From a virus, in IMG/VR virus record IMGVR_UViG_3300026518_000059, positions 1-23,854 of that record: a DNA stretch of 23,854 nt; one strand, given 5' to 3'. Shown here in pieces: positions 5,825-14,153 of this stretch. Each line of letters starts with the position of its first letter. Positions within the stretch are counted from its first letter, which is position 1. The notes under the pieces are model-generated. The model worked only from the letters and a program-made list of their open reading frames with translations, searched no databases and was not told the origin of the DNA. The translations under genes and the position numbers were made by a program.

Positions 5825-7336
5825 TTACTTCAGCAGCTCAATCAGATACTGATTGGTGATCGTGGCGTTGAAGCCGAGCTGCTCCAGCGGCGGCACTGGC
5901 GTGTAGTCGTAATCGATCCAGAGTTGCCCAGCAGCGAGTGTCTCCGGCGTATTCAGCTCCGGGTTGACCCATGCGTTGGCATCAACGATATACCCCTGCG
6001 CTTTGAGCTCGCGGAACTTGGCGTTAACGCCATCCACGATCTCTTCGATCAGGTTCTTGCTCATGGGCTTATCCATCGCCCAGAGGTGCGCCTCGGCGAT
6101 CGAATCGGCCAGCACGTCACCGGTACGCACTGCGGATTCAAAGGCAAACACCGGATCAGCCGATGGTGTACGGCTACCCCAGAAACGATAGCCATCCTGC
6201 ATGATGATCGTGGTGATCTCGTTCTCGTTGAGCAGATTGGCCTGTGAGTTCGCATCCTGCAGACCCCAGCTCACCGGCTTGGTGACGCCGGATACGCCGT
6301 TGACCGGGATATTGGAGATGGTCTTATGCCAGCCGATATCGTTATCCAGCTTGGCACGCATGCCGAGCGCACGTGCGGAGGCGGGCTGCTGCACCAGCGC
6401 GTTGGTGGCTGTATCCCACACTTCAAAGCCCGGCCAGAGCAGCATGCAGCGCTTGTTGCCGTAGGCGACGCGGTCGGTCAGTGCGGTCGGCACGTCGGCA
6501 GATGCTAGGTCGTAATATGCAAAGGCCTTGAGCTGCTCAGTGAGCGTGTCCATTGCTGCTGCCACCGGCTGGAACGATGTCCAGCCCGGTGCGCCAAGAA
6601 TACGCGGCTGCACGCCCAACTTGGTTTTGGCGGTCAGCAGCGCCTGCATGCCGGTGTGCTGGCCGGAGGCTGTGACGGTGCCGATGATATTGGATTGCGT
6701 CGCGGCCGCGCTTGCGCCCTCTGCCACACGTACTACCACCATGATCGGGGCGACCTGATCAAAGACGGCATCCATGCTCATGGGCAACGTGCCGAGGCCA
6801 TTGCCGGTCGTATCCAGCTTGGCCGCCAGTGCGCGATCCCCGACCACCAATACTGGTGTATCGAGCGGGAAGGCTTCATCTGCGCCGCCGGTGAGTGCAA
6901 CCTGCTTCATGGTGGCTGTAACCCCACCCGCGCCGGTAGATGCGCCCGTATTGGCCGCTGTAACCAGTGACGCCGCCTTGGCATTGCCTGCAATCGCTGC
7001 GGTCACGTCGGCGGCAGTTGAAGTAATCACCCCCGCAGCATCAGTGGCGAGGCTGACTGTGATCACCGTGCCGGCAACGGATACACTCAGCGCGGCGCTG
7101 TTGGCCTTCGGATCGGCCAGCATGATGCGGACACTGTTGCCCGCCGCACCCAGCGGGGCGGTGTAGGTGATGCCGTTGTTAGCGGCAACCGTGCCGGTCG
7201 TGGCGGTTGCCGCCGCAGCCGGCGCGGAATCCGGCGCAGTGCCGACAATGCCGATGATTCCTGTATTGATGGTGCGGATGTGCCGCGTCGCGTTGGTTTT
7301 TTCGACGACGCGCACGCCGTGTAGATATGCTGGCAT
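5825..7336 (-). CDS. FI: Tail sheath protein, P2 FI / Mu gpL type, with inserted domain
   Basis: This 503-residue protein starts at ATG 7336 behind AAGGAGG; the longer open frame to 7528 overlaps another gene. Residues 1-40 carry the sheath start (AYLHGVRVVE..., INTGIIGIVGTAPDS). Residues about 41-150 form an Ala/Thr/Gly/Val-rich insertion with the repeat-like pattern GITYTAPLGAAGNSVRIMLA ... STAADVTAAI. From 150 the sheath core resumes (FPLDTPVLVVGD), and the C-terminal domain has GYRFWGSRTPS, DSIAEAHLWAMD and the final PVPPLEQLGFNATITNQY. It forms the contractile outer tube that drives the spike through the host envelope. The insertion resembles a surface-exposed decorating domain seen in other Mu-like sheaths (from memory). 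Confidence 0.95.
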   Translation of the reverse strand: MPAYLHGVRVVEKTNATRHIRTINTGIIGIVGTAPDSAPAAAATATTGTVAANNGITYTAPLGAAGNSVRIMLADPKANSAALSVSVAGTVITVSLATDAAGVITSTAADVTAAIAGNAKAASLVTAANTGASTGAGGVTATMKQVALTGGADEAFPLDTPVLVVGDRALAAKLDTTGNGLGTLPMSMDAVFDQVAPIMVVVRVAEGASAAATQSNIIGTVTASGQHTGMQALLTAKTKLGVQPRILGAPGWTSFQPVAAAMDTLTEQLKAFAYYDLASADVPTALTDRVAYGNKRCMLLWPGFEVWDTATNALVQQPASARALGMRAKLDNDIGWHKTISNIPVNGVSGVTKPVSWGLQDANSQANLLNENEITTIIMQDGYRFWGSRTPSADPVFAFESAVRTGDVLADSIAEAHLWAMDKPMSKNLIEEIVDGVNAKFRELKAQGYIVDANAWVNPELNTPETLAAGQLWIDYDYTPVPPLEQLGFNATITNQYLIELLK

Positions 7337-7337
7337 A

Positions 7338-7661
7338 TTAAGCCTCCTTTTTTCCGAATTCGTGATTGTAGCTATTCCGGCAATGACCTCTGCCGAAAAA
7401 TAGATTGATGAACCGCTCGAACCATGCCGCGTAGCGATTGCCTCTGGCGCGCAGCCAGTAGGTACGGCTGGACACTGTCCAATCCGGCTCACCGTAAAGA
7501 ATAGAGCCGCCCAGCTGATCCAGCCCAATAGCCGTCGCCCACCAGAGCTCAGCCAGCGGCTTACGCATCATGAGATGACGCACGGCCTGACCAATCAGTA
7601 GCGGCAGCCCAAGCACAGCCATCAACACAGCTGCAACCAGCATTAGGATGAACGCACGCAT
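7338..7661 (-). CDS. Small phage membrane protein with HC..SY motif, unknown function
   Basis: This 107-residue protein has a hydrophobic N-terminal segment at about residues 3-24. A soluble part follows with GLDQLGGSILYGEPDWTVSS, then RTYWLR and finally FFGRGHCRNSYNHE. The aDQ....l.gG.pD.t.SsR.yR ... HC..sY..E pattern is shared by small conserved proteins of many phages (from memory), none with a firm function. The start overlaps the preceding stop (TGATG). It lies just after the fibre genes and just before the sheath, with a 1-nt gap. Confidence 0.75.
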   Translation of the reverse strand: MRAFILMLVAAVLMAVLGLPLLIGQAVRHLMMRKPLAELWWATAIGLDQLGGSILYGEPDWTVSSRTYWLRARGNRYAAWFERFINLFFGRGHCRNSYNHEFGKKEA

Positions 7662-8116
7662 CAGAGCGCCGCCTTGGCTCCCGCCTTAATGGCGTCATGT
7701 GTGACTGTGGCGCGCAGCTCCACATCATCAGTCACTTTTGCTGCCCCTTTAAGCTGATACGGCCAGCGGGTATTGCCCGCCTTGGTGTCGGCCACCAGCT
7801 TTGCGGTCTCAGCAGCAAGTGGACTGTTGGTGATGGCCGTCTTTAGCTGTGCCACGGTAGTGGCTGTTTTCGCTGCTTCGATCAGCTCGCAGTGCCAGAC
7901 CAAGAGCATCTGCGCCACATCGGCCACTGTGCCGAGCAGCGAAAGCGGATCACCTGCGTGACGATCGATTGAGCCGCGCACACGTGACAATACATAACGT
8001 GCTTCCTGCTCAGCCGCTAGCGCCTGCAGCTCCTGTGCCGTAAGCCGTGATGCTGTCGCACTGGCGGATGACAAGGCGTTGGTTTGATTATTCGTTTGTG
8101 TCGTTGCGTTTGGCAT
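7661..8116 (-). CDS. Unknown 151-residue protein behind the tail fibre gene, possible fibre assembly protein
   Basis: AAGGAG lies 6 nt upstream of ATG 8116. Residues 1-25 are Ser/Thr/Asn/Ala-rich and probably disordered. Residues 26-100 are predicted helical (LTAQELQALAAEQEARYVLS...) with a Trp/Cys/Glu WHCELIEA patch, and the tail is mixed. No family is recognised. Its place directly behind the fibre gene and its size fit a fibre assembly chaperone, but that is inference from position only. A minor baseplate or fibre-tip protein is equally possible. Confidence 0.65.
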   Translation of the reverse strand: MPNATTQTNNQTNALSSASATASRLTAQELQALAAEQEARYVLSRVRGSIDRHAGDPLSLLGTVADVAQMLLVWHCELIEAAKTATTVAQLKTAITNSPLAAETAKLVADTKAGNTRWPYQLKGAAKVTDDVELRATVTHDAIKAGAKAAL

Positions 8117-8129
8117 GGGTTACTCCTTT

Positions 8130-8825
8130 TTATACTGCGACAAAGCCGGGCAATAGGTTGGCGACAGGCGGTTGAATGCTGGCGATAGGGATCGGCTTCA
8201 CGTTCCAGTTGTTGGTTCCATCGTTGTATAGATTGGTGATGTTATTCACGCCCTTGGAGCCATCATCAAAGGTTAGACCTGACATACCACCATTGTGCGT
8301 AATGTGGTAGGTCAACCCGCCACCGCGAAGATATAGACCGGATACAGCTGCAGCGGCCGCACTCGAAGAACTCGCGGCATCGCTGAACATAAGAAATTGC
8401 ACATGGGAGCAGAGTTGAGCACCATATCGCTCCTGATAGCGCTTAATCTGTAAAAAATTAGCATCGCCATTCCAGCCAGTCGCATTACCCTCCATCTCCA
8501 ATAGTAGCGAGCCAATATGGACACCATTTTTCATGCCAATCAGGTTCGATACAGGTGTGCCTGCATCCTCATTGAAATTGCGATGCACCAGCATCTTTGT
8601 CGTGCCAAAGCTGTTGCTACGCATCGACCACCACACCGGGTAGAGATAATTCACATCTCCACCGATATGGATGGTTTGTATCACGCGCTTTTCGGGTGTC
8701 AGATTATTGAAATCGATCTGCGCCTGCGCCACCTTGGCGTCGATCGCGCTCATCTTGCCTGTCACTTCGCTTGTCAGGTTATTGGATGCAGTCGTTAAGG
8801 CTGCGATTTGTGCTTCAAGTGTCAT
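8130..8825 (-). CDS. Tail fibre / receptor-binding protein
   Basis: This 231-residue protein starts 1 nt after the preceding stop and has GGAGG 8 nt upstream. Residues 1-45 form a heptad-like helix (LEAQIAALTTASNNLTSEV...), a likely trimerisation or attachment coil. The rest is a beta-rich distal domain beginning IHIGGDVNYLYPVWW, with many Asn/Gly, an Ala/Ser run at about 150-162, and LRGGGLTYHITH. The IGGD....YPV ... LRGG pattern matches a distal fibre domain seen in other marine and environmental phages (from memory). It should decide host range. The C-terminus (PVANLLPGFVAV) is hydrophobic. Confidence 0.8.
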   Translation of the reverse strand: MTLEAQIAALTTASNNLTSEVTGKMSAIDAKVAQAQIDFNNLTPEKRVIQTIHIGGDVNYLYPVWWSMRSNSFGTTKMLVHRNFNEDAGTPVSNLIGMKNGVHIGSLLLEMEGNATGWNGDANFLQIKRYQERYGAQLCSHVQFLMFSDAASSSSAAAAAVSGLYLRGGGLTYHITHNGGMSGLTFDDGSKGVNNITNLYNDGTNNWNVKPIPIASIQPPVANLLPGFVAV

Positions 8826-8826
8826 C

Positions 8827-9351
8827 TTATAGACCTCCGTTTCGTAATCGTTCTTCGAGCCGCATCTGGCGCGTCATCGTGTCGATACCCGCAGCCGATA
8901 TCTCTGCCAGCTCACCAGCCAACATCAGTGATAAATTTTGCCCGGTGCCCTGTACGGTGATGCTACCCTCCGGCACTGCGGCGATGGTCAGATCAAACGC
9001 CAGCAATAGATCGACATTGGCGGTCTTATAGGCCAGCACCTGCGCCGGATCGCTCCATACAGCGAAGAGCGTGCCGTCAGCCAGATAGAAACCGACCTCT
9101 TTCACCCAGAACTGCAACGCGCCACTGGCCAGCGCGGTCAAGTGAATTTGTGTCGGCGAGACCGGCGCGCCGTCGGCAACGGGCACACGCATCACTTCGT
9201 GGCCAAGCGCCACCTGACTGGCGACGGGTGTATAGCCGTGATCGCCCAGTGCGATATGCGTGATCTCTGCCGCGAGGCCGGTATTGCTGGCATTAAATGC
9301 CGCTTGTAGCCCTGCATCGGTGATGACCGGGATGAGTGTTGATGACGCCAT
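8827..9351 (-). CDS. H: Tail fibre N-terminal adaptor, P2 gpH N-terminus family
   Basis: This 174-residue protein carries the P2 gpH-type N-terminal domain that docks on the baseplate. It has a VITDAGLQAAFNASNTGLAAEITHIALGD-type start, LHLTALA-like strands, EVGFYLADGTLFAVWSDP, and the typical LLLAFDLTIAAVPEGSITVQGTG. It ends soon after that domain in a basic helix (RLEERLRNGGL). In P2 the same domain is part of a fibre of over 600 residues, so here the fibre is split: this is only the adaptor and the next gene supplies the distal part. Its start lies 1 nt past the gpI stop (9353). Confidence 0.88.
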   Translation of the reverse strand: MASSTLIPVITDAGLQAAFNASNTGLAAEITHIALGDHGYTPVASQVALGHEVMRVPVADGAPVSPTQIHLTALASGALQFWVKEVGFYLADGTLFAVWSDPAQVLAYKTANVDLLLAFDLTIAAVPEGSITVQGTGQNLSLMLAGELAEISAAGIDTMTRQMRLEERLRNGGL

Positions 9352-9352
9352 A

Positions 9353-10000
9353 TCAGATCGCCTCCATAGGGAACCTTGCTACTGTGGCAAGTGATGAGGT
9401 AACAGCGGATGCGATTCCGCTTAGGGCAGCAAGCGGCGGCCGCGCGGTGGTGCCTTCGCGGCGGGTAAAGCATGAGCCCCCCATTGTCCCGGCCAGCGCA
9501 ACACCGTCTGTGAATCGAGCGCCGACCTTGAACGTAAAATGACTGCGCGCGGGCTTGGTCTCGTTCACCACTTCCAACAATGTCTCATACAGCCCTTGAT
9601 CAAGGATAGGCTTATCCGCTGGTGCCAGATTGGCGTTTGCCCATGCTGTGAGATCGAATGTGTGCGGCGCGCCGCCAGTCTCATACCACTCGCTCATCGT
9701 GACGGATGCGCCGAGCGCATCGAGCGCCTGCCGCACCGAAGCCTTCGTCCCCATCTTATTGTGCACATGCCAACTCGCCTTGATCGCTGCGCGCCGCGTA
9801 GCCTCCGGCCAGTCCGATTGCCACTGCTCCACATCCAGCGCCCATGCCAGCCACGGCAGCAGGTGCGCCGGGCAGGTGTCCGGGTTCCACAGGTCGCGGA
9901 TCGGCACGGGCAGCTGCTCAATGGTGGCGGTCGCCGACTGCTCGATATTGCGCTCCAACTGCGTTGCGTTGGGCGGCAACAGTGTCAACACATCCGCCAT
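9353..10000 (-). CDS. I: Baseplate/tail protein I, P2 gpI family
   Basis: This 215-residue protein contains the gpI core: LLPPNATQLERNIEQS at the start, IRDLWNPDTCPAHLLPWLAWALDVEQW, then RAAIKASWHVHNKMGTKASV. The order W-J-I-H is that of P2. It is a wedge protein of the baseplate. ATG 10000 overlaps the gpJ stop. The C-terminal 50 residues are Gly/Ala/Thr-rich and longer than the core needs. Confidence 0.93.
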   Translation of the reverse strand: MADVLTLLPPNATQLERNIEQSATATIEQLPVPIRDLWNPDTCPAHLLPWLAWALDVEQWQSDWPEATRRAAIKASWHVHNKMGTKASVRQALDALGASVTMSEWYETGGAPHTFDLTAWANANLAPADKPILDQGLYETLLEVVNETKPARSHFTFKVGARFTDGVALAGTMGGSCFTRREGTTARPPLAALSGIASAVTSSLATVARFPMEAI

Positions 10001-10896
10001 CAGACTGCGCTCCCTGCGATCGTCACGTTGATTGCCGTGGCATTGCTGGCGTGCAGATCATCCACCACCACGTCATAAACGGGGTCGGTCAAGGCAACAT
10101 TCTGCACGCCGGCCACGGTGGCTGCCGCAATCAGCCCGGCGCGGGTAATATCATGGCCGATGGCGTGATGCGCGGTGCAGTAATCGGTCACCGCCTGCAG
10201 TGCGTTGGCCTGTACGGTGATTGGATCGGGTCCCGGATAGACGGTCAGCGCAAGTGTGACGCTGTAATCGATGATGCCCGCCGCCTGTACGATCACATGA
10301 TCTGTCAGCGGCCGCACATCATCGGCATTGCACACCGCCAACACAGCGTCCAATACGGCCTGCGCAGGCACGCCGCTGCCAGCGCGTGAGAGCACCGTGA
10401 TAATCACATCGCCCGGATTCGGACTGGTGACACTCACATCGAGCACATCAGGATCGGCAGAGAGCGCGTAATAGCGGTACTGATTGACTGGTCCGGCGGT
10501 TGTGCGCGAATAGAGACTCAAGCGGATGCGGTCGCGATACGCTGCATCTGTCTCCATCACGGCCGGGATCGGCGGTGTTTTGCTGGTATCGGCCGGCTTA
10601 ATCTCCAGCCGCACGACGCCGTAATTGGCGCCCAATTGGTCGAGGTTTGATCCTGTCGCATAAGCGAGCATATTGGCGCGCGCCCCATCATTCACCCGCT
10701 GGCGCACGATCAATTCCCGGTATGCGCACACCTCAAGCAGCTTGGCGACCGGGTCAGACTCAAGGTCTGCCGCCGTCAGGCTTGCATCGCGCGCCAGCAG
10801 GTCAGCCTTCATGGCAGCGAGTATCGTCTCGTAGTCGAGCGGCTCGATCACCGCCGGTGCGGGGATGTTGGCGAAATCAATAACAGCAACGCTCAC
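10000..10896 (-). CDS. J: Baseplate protein J, P2 gpJ family
   Basis: This 298-residue protein has the usual gpJ length and sequence order. It runs from DFANIPAPAVIEPLDYETIL, through DPVAKLLEVCAYRELIVRQRVNDGARANMLAYATGSNLDQLGA, to YRDRIRLSLYSRTTAGPVNQYRYYALSADPDVLDVSV. It is homologous to T4 gp6-type wedge proteins that form the baseplate ring. The start at 10896 overlaps gpW by a few nt, showing coupled translation. Confidence 0.95.
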   Translation of the reverse strand: MSVAVIDFANIPAPAVIEPLDYETILAAMKADLLARDASLTAADLESDPVAKLLEVCAYRELIVRQRVNDGARANMLAYATGSNLDQLGANYGVVRLEIKPADTSKTPPIPAVMETDAAYRDRIRLSLYSRTTAGPVNQYRYYALSADPDVLDVSVTSPNPGDVIITVLSRAGSGVPAQAVLDAVLAVCNADDVRPLTDHVIVQAAGIIDYSVTLALTVYPGPDPITVQANALQAVTDYCTAHHAIGHDITRAGLIAAATVAGVQNVALTDPVYDVVVDDLHASNATAINVTIAGSAV

Positions 10897-11234
10897 AGCA
10901 CGATCCCATCCAGCGCGACCGGCGTCCCGTCAGGCGTATAGATGCCGGAGACGCTGATCTGCAGCCGGCCATCGTCAGTAGGCGTATCCACACGCACGCT
11001 GCTTAGCGAGAGACGCGGCTCCCAGCGCTTCAGCGCATCGGCCGTAGCAATAATTACATCCATCACACCGCCGCGATTCATCGGCGCATCAGTCAGCTCA
11101 AACAAGCGCGAGCCATAATCACGCCGCATCACCCGACTACCGAGCGGCGTGCCGAGAATATCGGCAATTGACTGGCGCAGATGCGCAATGCCGGTGAGCC
11201 GCTGGCCGGTAGAATTGTCCATGCCGATCATCAT
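10893..11234 (-). CDS. W: Baseplate protein W, gp25-like
   Basis: This 113-residue protein has the gpW/gp25 lysozyme-like fold signature: GIAHLRQSIADILGTPLGSRVMRRDYGSRLFELTDAPMN, then RWEPRLSLSSV. It forms the inner wedge of the baseplate and is thought to start sheath polymerisation. Three in-frame ATGs lie within 15 nt (11234, 11231, 11222); the first overlaps the gpV stop as ATGA and is used here. Confidence 0.94.
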   Translation of the reverse strand: MMIGMDNSTGQRLTGIAHLRQSIADILGTPLGSRVMRRDYGSRLFELTDAPMNRGGVMDVIIATADALKRWEPRLSLSSVRVDTPTDDGRLQISVSGIYTPDGTPVALDGIVL

Positions 11235-11842
11235 TGCGGCGCCCCCGTATTGCCCATGCCCGGCGTGACACCGCCATGCGTGTGCGTGTCGAGGCTGATG
11301 CCGCCCGCAACCACGTCACCCGTGGTGGTGATGGAGCCGGATTGCGTGGTGTTGCCCGCCTTGGTCTCGTTGCCGTTATGGATAAAATCGCCATCAAGGG
11401 TCAACTGGCCGATAAAGTGGATCGTGCTGCTGATCAGCTCTGTGCTTGCGCCAGCCGGCAGTGTGGCACGCAAATGGTGGGCAGCACGGTCGTAGGATAT
11501 AACTGCGCCATCCTTATATGTGCGAATATCCAGATCAGACGTATCGCCGTTGGCCGGATGCGCGCTCTGATAGATCGCCGGCAACACAAAGCCGTTACCA
11601 ATCTCGCCCGACGGTGAAATCACCGCCACCTGCTCGCCGATCTCCGGCGCGTCCCATGTGGTATCGCCGCCGGCGCGATGCGTCAGCCACGGCAGCCAGC
11701 CGGTCACCAGATCGCCAATCGCCACTTTCAGTCGCCCGGTGGCATAGTTGGCATCAGCCACCGTGCCCAGCAGTGCAATATTATGCATCTGCCGCTCAAG
11801 GCGCTCGATGCGCTGCAGGAGTGCAAGCATCGGATCACTCAT
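11231..11842 (-). CDS. V: Baseplate spike protein V, P2 gpV family
   Basis: In this 203-residue protein, residues 1-25 are helical (LLQRIERLERQM). An OB-fold follows with GDLVTGWLPWLTHRAGGDTTWDAP and GEQVAVISPSGE. A Thr/Gly-rich beta helix runs over about residues 135-185. The tip is THTHGG (H187, H189), the His-x-His motif that binds a metal ion at the point of P2-type spikes. The spike punctures the outer membrane when the sheath contracts. The gene starts inside the last codons of gp37 (4-nt overlap). Confidence 0.95.
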   Translation of the reverse strand: MSDPMLALLQRIERLERQMHNIALLGTVADANYATGRLKVAIGDLVTGWLPWLTHRAGGDTTWDAPEIGEQVAVISPSGEIGNGFVLPAIYQSAHPANGDTSDLDIRTYKDGAVISYDRAAHHLRATLPAGASTELISSTIHFIGQLTLDGDFIHNGNETKAGNTTQSGSITTTGDVVAGGISLDTHTHGGVTPGMGNTGAPQ

Positions 11843-12375
11843 GCCGGCACGTAGTCCGCTTCATGCCCGGCACCCACCGCAGGCGGCTGACCGATACGCA
11901 CATCGGTTAATGGTCCGTAATCATTCACCGGCGCAGCTCCAAGCCGAATATCTTGATCCCATGTGACAGACCAGATTGAGAATCCAGCCTTGTCCGCCGT
12001 AATATTGGTCATGCCCTGCAGCTGGTTGATGCGGGCGCAGCCGACACCGGCTAGACCCCAGTTGTTTTGATGAATCAGCACAGCCACAGCCTCAGCTAGA
12101 TCCACACAACCGGCCTCGCGCTTGTTGCGATCATTGGCAAAGCGTGCCAGCACATAGGCCGCCATGCGGCAACTCACATCAAACTGGCCAGTACCGGGAT
12201 CAGATAATGGCTTGCAGCCCAGAATAGCCACCAGCACGGCTGGCGCATGAATAGCCACACGGCCACCCGCATCACCGGCGAACTGGCCGGCATAGGGCTC
12301 GCACTGCGCCAGAGAGGGGATCGCAGCGCTGATCCCTGCAACGGCAGCAGACTGGAGTTCAGTCAGGGTGACCAT
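11839..12375 (-). CDS. Mu gp37-like protein, DUF1834 family
   Basis: This 178-residue protein has the DUF1834 layout: an N-terminal helix (LTELQSAAVAGISAAIP), HAPAVLVAILGCKPLSDPGTGQFDVSCRMAAYVLAR, a helical AGCVDLAEAVAVLIHQNNWG, and a final SIWSVTWDQDIRLG strand. In Mu this gene lies with gp35 and gp36 between the capsid gene and the tail genes; a role as tail terminator or connector is inferred from position. The start overlaps the gp36 stop at 12375. Confidence 0.88.
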   Translation of the reverse strand: MVTLTELQSAAVAGISAAIPSLAQCEPYAGQFAGDAGGRVAIHAPAVLVAILGCKPLSDPGTGQFDVSCRMAAYVLARFANDRNKREAGCVDLAEAVAVLIHQNNWGLAGVGCARINQLQGMTNITADKAGFSIWSVTWDQDIRLGAAPVNDYGPLTDVRIGQPPAVGAGHEADYVPA

Positions 12376-12803
12376 CAGTGGTAATCCGCCAGCGTTGCCG
12401 CATCGAATACGGGCGCATCTGCCCTGGTCTCAGGCATCGATGTTGCGGGCGTCAGCTGTTGCGCCGCATCCATCCCCAGATGAATCACGCCTTTGGCAAT
12501 ACCCTCCAGCGTTTTGATCGCGGCCTTGTAGCGCTTCTCGACATGCTCCGGCGGCAGATCGTCATACAGATTATAGCGTGCTATTGCGCGCGCCAGCTTT
12601 TTGATTAACAGTGGCGTGCTTGCCAACGGCAGGTTGTATTTTGATTGCAGATAGCCGTTGATCTCATCATCGGCATCCGCCAGCGCTGCATTGAGCACAA
12701 CATCATCGATCGCTCCGGTTGGCGGTGTGGCGCGATCCGTCAACTGAATCAGCTCATCCAGGCCGAAGCGATCGATCATCTCCTGCTTGCTGGCGTAGTT
12801 CAT
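12375..12803 (-). CDS. Mu gp36-like head-tail connector protein, DUF1320 family
   Basis: This 142-residue protein carries the DUF1320 pattern: YASKQEMIDRFGLDELIQLTDR, an acidic AALADADDEINGYLQSKYNLPL, then KKLARAIARYNLYDD and RYKAAIKTLEGIAKG. It is an all-helical adaptor expected to sit below the portal. It begins 3 nt past the stop of gp35. The last 30 residues are Pro/Thr/Ala-rich and look like a flexible tail. Confidence 0.92.
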   Translation of the reverse strand: MNYASKQEMIDRFGLDELIQLTDRATPPTGAIDDVVLNAALADADDEINGYLQSKYNLPLASTPLLIKKLARAIARYNLYDDLPPEHVEKRYKAAIKTLEGIAKGVIHLGMDAAQQLTPATSMPETRADAPVFDAATLADYH

Positions 12804-12806
12804 CTC

Positions 12807-13130
12807 TTATGCGTCAGCCAGAGCCGCATCGCGTTCAGCAGCAGTCACGCTGTAGCCGAGGATCGCTTCAATCGCTTCGGTTTTCGGCTTGCCGGACTTT
12901 GTCCACGCCTCGCCATCATCGGCGTCCAACTGATCCGTTGCGCTCCGGATCGCTTCGCCCAACTGATCGCCATCTTCCGGCTTGCGTGGAGCAGGGGTCA
13001 TTTCAGCCTCAACAGCAGAGCCAGACTCAATCAGCGCCCGGGCATCGGCATCGTCCAGCTCCAATACATCTTCGCCGGGCTGCATGATTTCGCCATTGAT
13101 TTTACTTGGATTGACAATCTTCACGAACAT
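12807..13130 (-). CDS. Mu gp35-like (HI1506-type) protein
   Basis: This 107-residue protein has two parts. The N-terminus (VKIVNPSKINGEIMQPGEDVLELDDADARALIESGSA) is a small beta domain found in many phage neck proteins. The C-terminus (DGEAWTKSGKPKTEAIEAILGYSVTAAERDAA) is a helical hairpin, the FluMu/HI1506-type domain. The start has AGAGG 8 nt upstream. It lies directly behind the capsid gene as in Mu. Its molecular role is unknown. Confidence 0.86.
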   Translation of the reverse strand: MFVKIVNPSKINGEIMQPGEDVLELDDADARALIESGSAVEAEMTPAPRKPEDGDQLGEAIRSATDQLDADDGEAWTKSGKPKTEAIEAILGYSVTAAERDAALADA

Positions 13131-13163
13131 CTGTTACCTCTCTTATTCCATCGTATTTGGCAG

Positions 13164-13197
13164 GCTGGCCGGAGGATTTTGAGTCCATCCGGCCAGC
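13164..13197 (-). other. Strong hairpin between capsid and gp35 genes, no U-tract
   Basis: A perfect 10-bp stem (GCTGGCCGGA / TCCGGCCAGC, arms 13164-13173 and 13188-13197) sits in the 99-nt gap after the major capsid stop codon. No T-run follows on either strand, so it is not a classical intrinsic terminator. It may protect the 3' end of the capsid message or attenuate transcription of the connector genes. The stem was read directly; the role is inference. Confidence 0.6.
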
Positions 13198-13229
13198 ACC
13201 CTCACTCTTCAGGCGTGCGTTTCGGCTGA

Positions 13230-14153
13230 TTAGCCTACGTTCTGCAGCAGGAAGCCGGAGGTGATACCGGAGAGCACCGGCACACGCTCATAGCCAACCG
13301 GATAGATCCAGCTCTTGCAGTTCTTGTCGTAGTACGGCTCTTCAACCAGCGGATTGCCATCCATCGTGTAGGTGTAGCCATAGGATGGCTCCTCCAGCGT
13401 GGAGGCCATGCTCGGCACATAGGCCAGCACAGCATCATTGCCCCAGATATCGGTTGATACACCCGCATCATTGAAGCTGATCGCTACGCCAACCACCACC
13501 TTCTGGAGGTTCCAGATGCTGGCCAGCATTTCAGCCGTCACGGAATCGGAGCTGGTGTATTTGAAGCGATTGAGCACATTGGCGTTGTTTTTGGCCGCAT
13601 TGAACGCCTTGGCCGACAGCACAATCACATTCGGATAGATGCCGACCGAGCTGCGAATCGCTTCGCGCCCCGCATCAATATCGGTGATCGGATTATTGGC
13701 ATCGTTTGTCCACTTGGCTGCAGCCAGATCGACCTTGTGATTGGCATCGTAGTTATTGGGATCACGCGCCAGCGCGGCCTGATCGTTTTCGAGCGCAAGG
13801 GATAGTGAGCTCATCACCATATTGACTGCTCGTGTTCCCAGATCGATGCCGGGCACAGCCTTGGCATCACGCAGGTGCTCGCGCGGCACCTGGCCTTCGA
13901 GCGAATCATCAACCAGCGCGAATGGCTTGCCGGTGTAGCCGAACTGCACGCGCTTGGTCGGTCCGCCTGGCACGCGGCGAGCCGCATAGAGCTTGAAGCT
14001 CTCTTTGCCGAACTCAATCACCTGGCCGCCGGATACCCCGACAGGCACGCGGGGGAACAGTGCGTTGCCGACATGCTCGGCGTGCTTGTAACCCTGAACT
14101 ACGTTACTGAGGATCGGATCGATGACCCGCACCTGTGAATTATTCATACCCAT
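13230..14153 (-). CDS. Major capsid protein
   Basis: This 307-residue protein lies right after the decoration gene, where major capsid proteins of this module type lie. Sequence features are an N-terminal HAEHVGNALFPRVPVGVSGGQVIEF, a loop with RVPGGPTKRVQFGYTGKPFALVDDSLEGQVPREH, helices with MVMSSLSLALENDQAALARDP, GREAIRSSVGIYPNVIVLSAKAF, and a beta C-terminus. It is not close to the classical Mu gpT sequence; an HK97-type fold is assumed from the family. AAGGAG lies 8 nt upstream. A hairpin at 13164-13197 follows it. Confidence 0.9.
   Translation of the reverse strand: MGMNNSQVRVIDPILSNVVQGYKHAEHVGNALFPRVPVGVSGGQVIEFGKESFKLYAARRVPGGPTKRVQFGYTGKPFALVDDSLEGQVPREHLRDAKAVPGIDLGTRAVNMVMSSLSLALENDQAALARDPNNYDANHKVDLAAAKWTNDANNPITDIDAGREAIRSSVGIYPNVIVLSAKAFNAAKNNANVLNRFKYTSSDSVTAEMLASIWNLQKVVVGVAISFNDAGVSTDIWGNDAVLAYVPSMASTLEEPSYGYTYTMDGNPLVEEPYYDKNCKSWIYPVGYERVPVLSGITSGFLLQNVG

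Noticed and set aside
7337-7528. N-terminal extension of the sheath frame
   Set aside because: It overlaps the 107-residue gene in another frame, and AAGGAGG stands right before ATG 7336.
9539-10078. Plus-strand open frames of 133-181 codons opposite gpI/gpJ
   Set aside because: Antisense shadows with His/Arg/Cys-rich composition; the minus-strand genes are clear family members.
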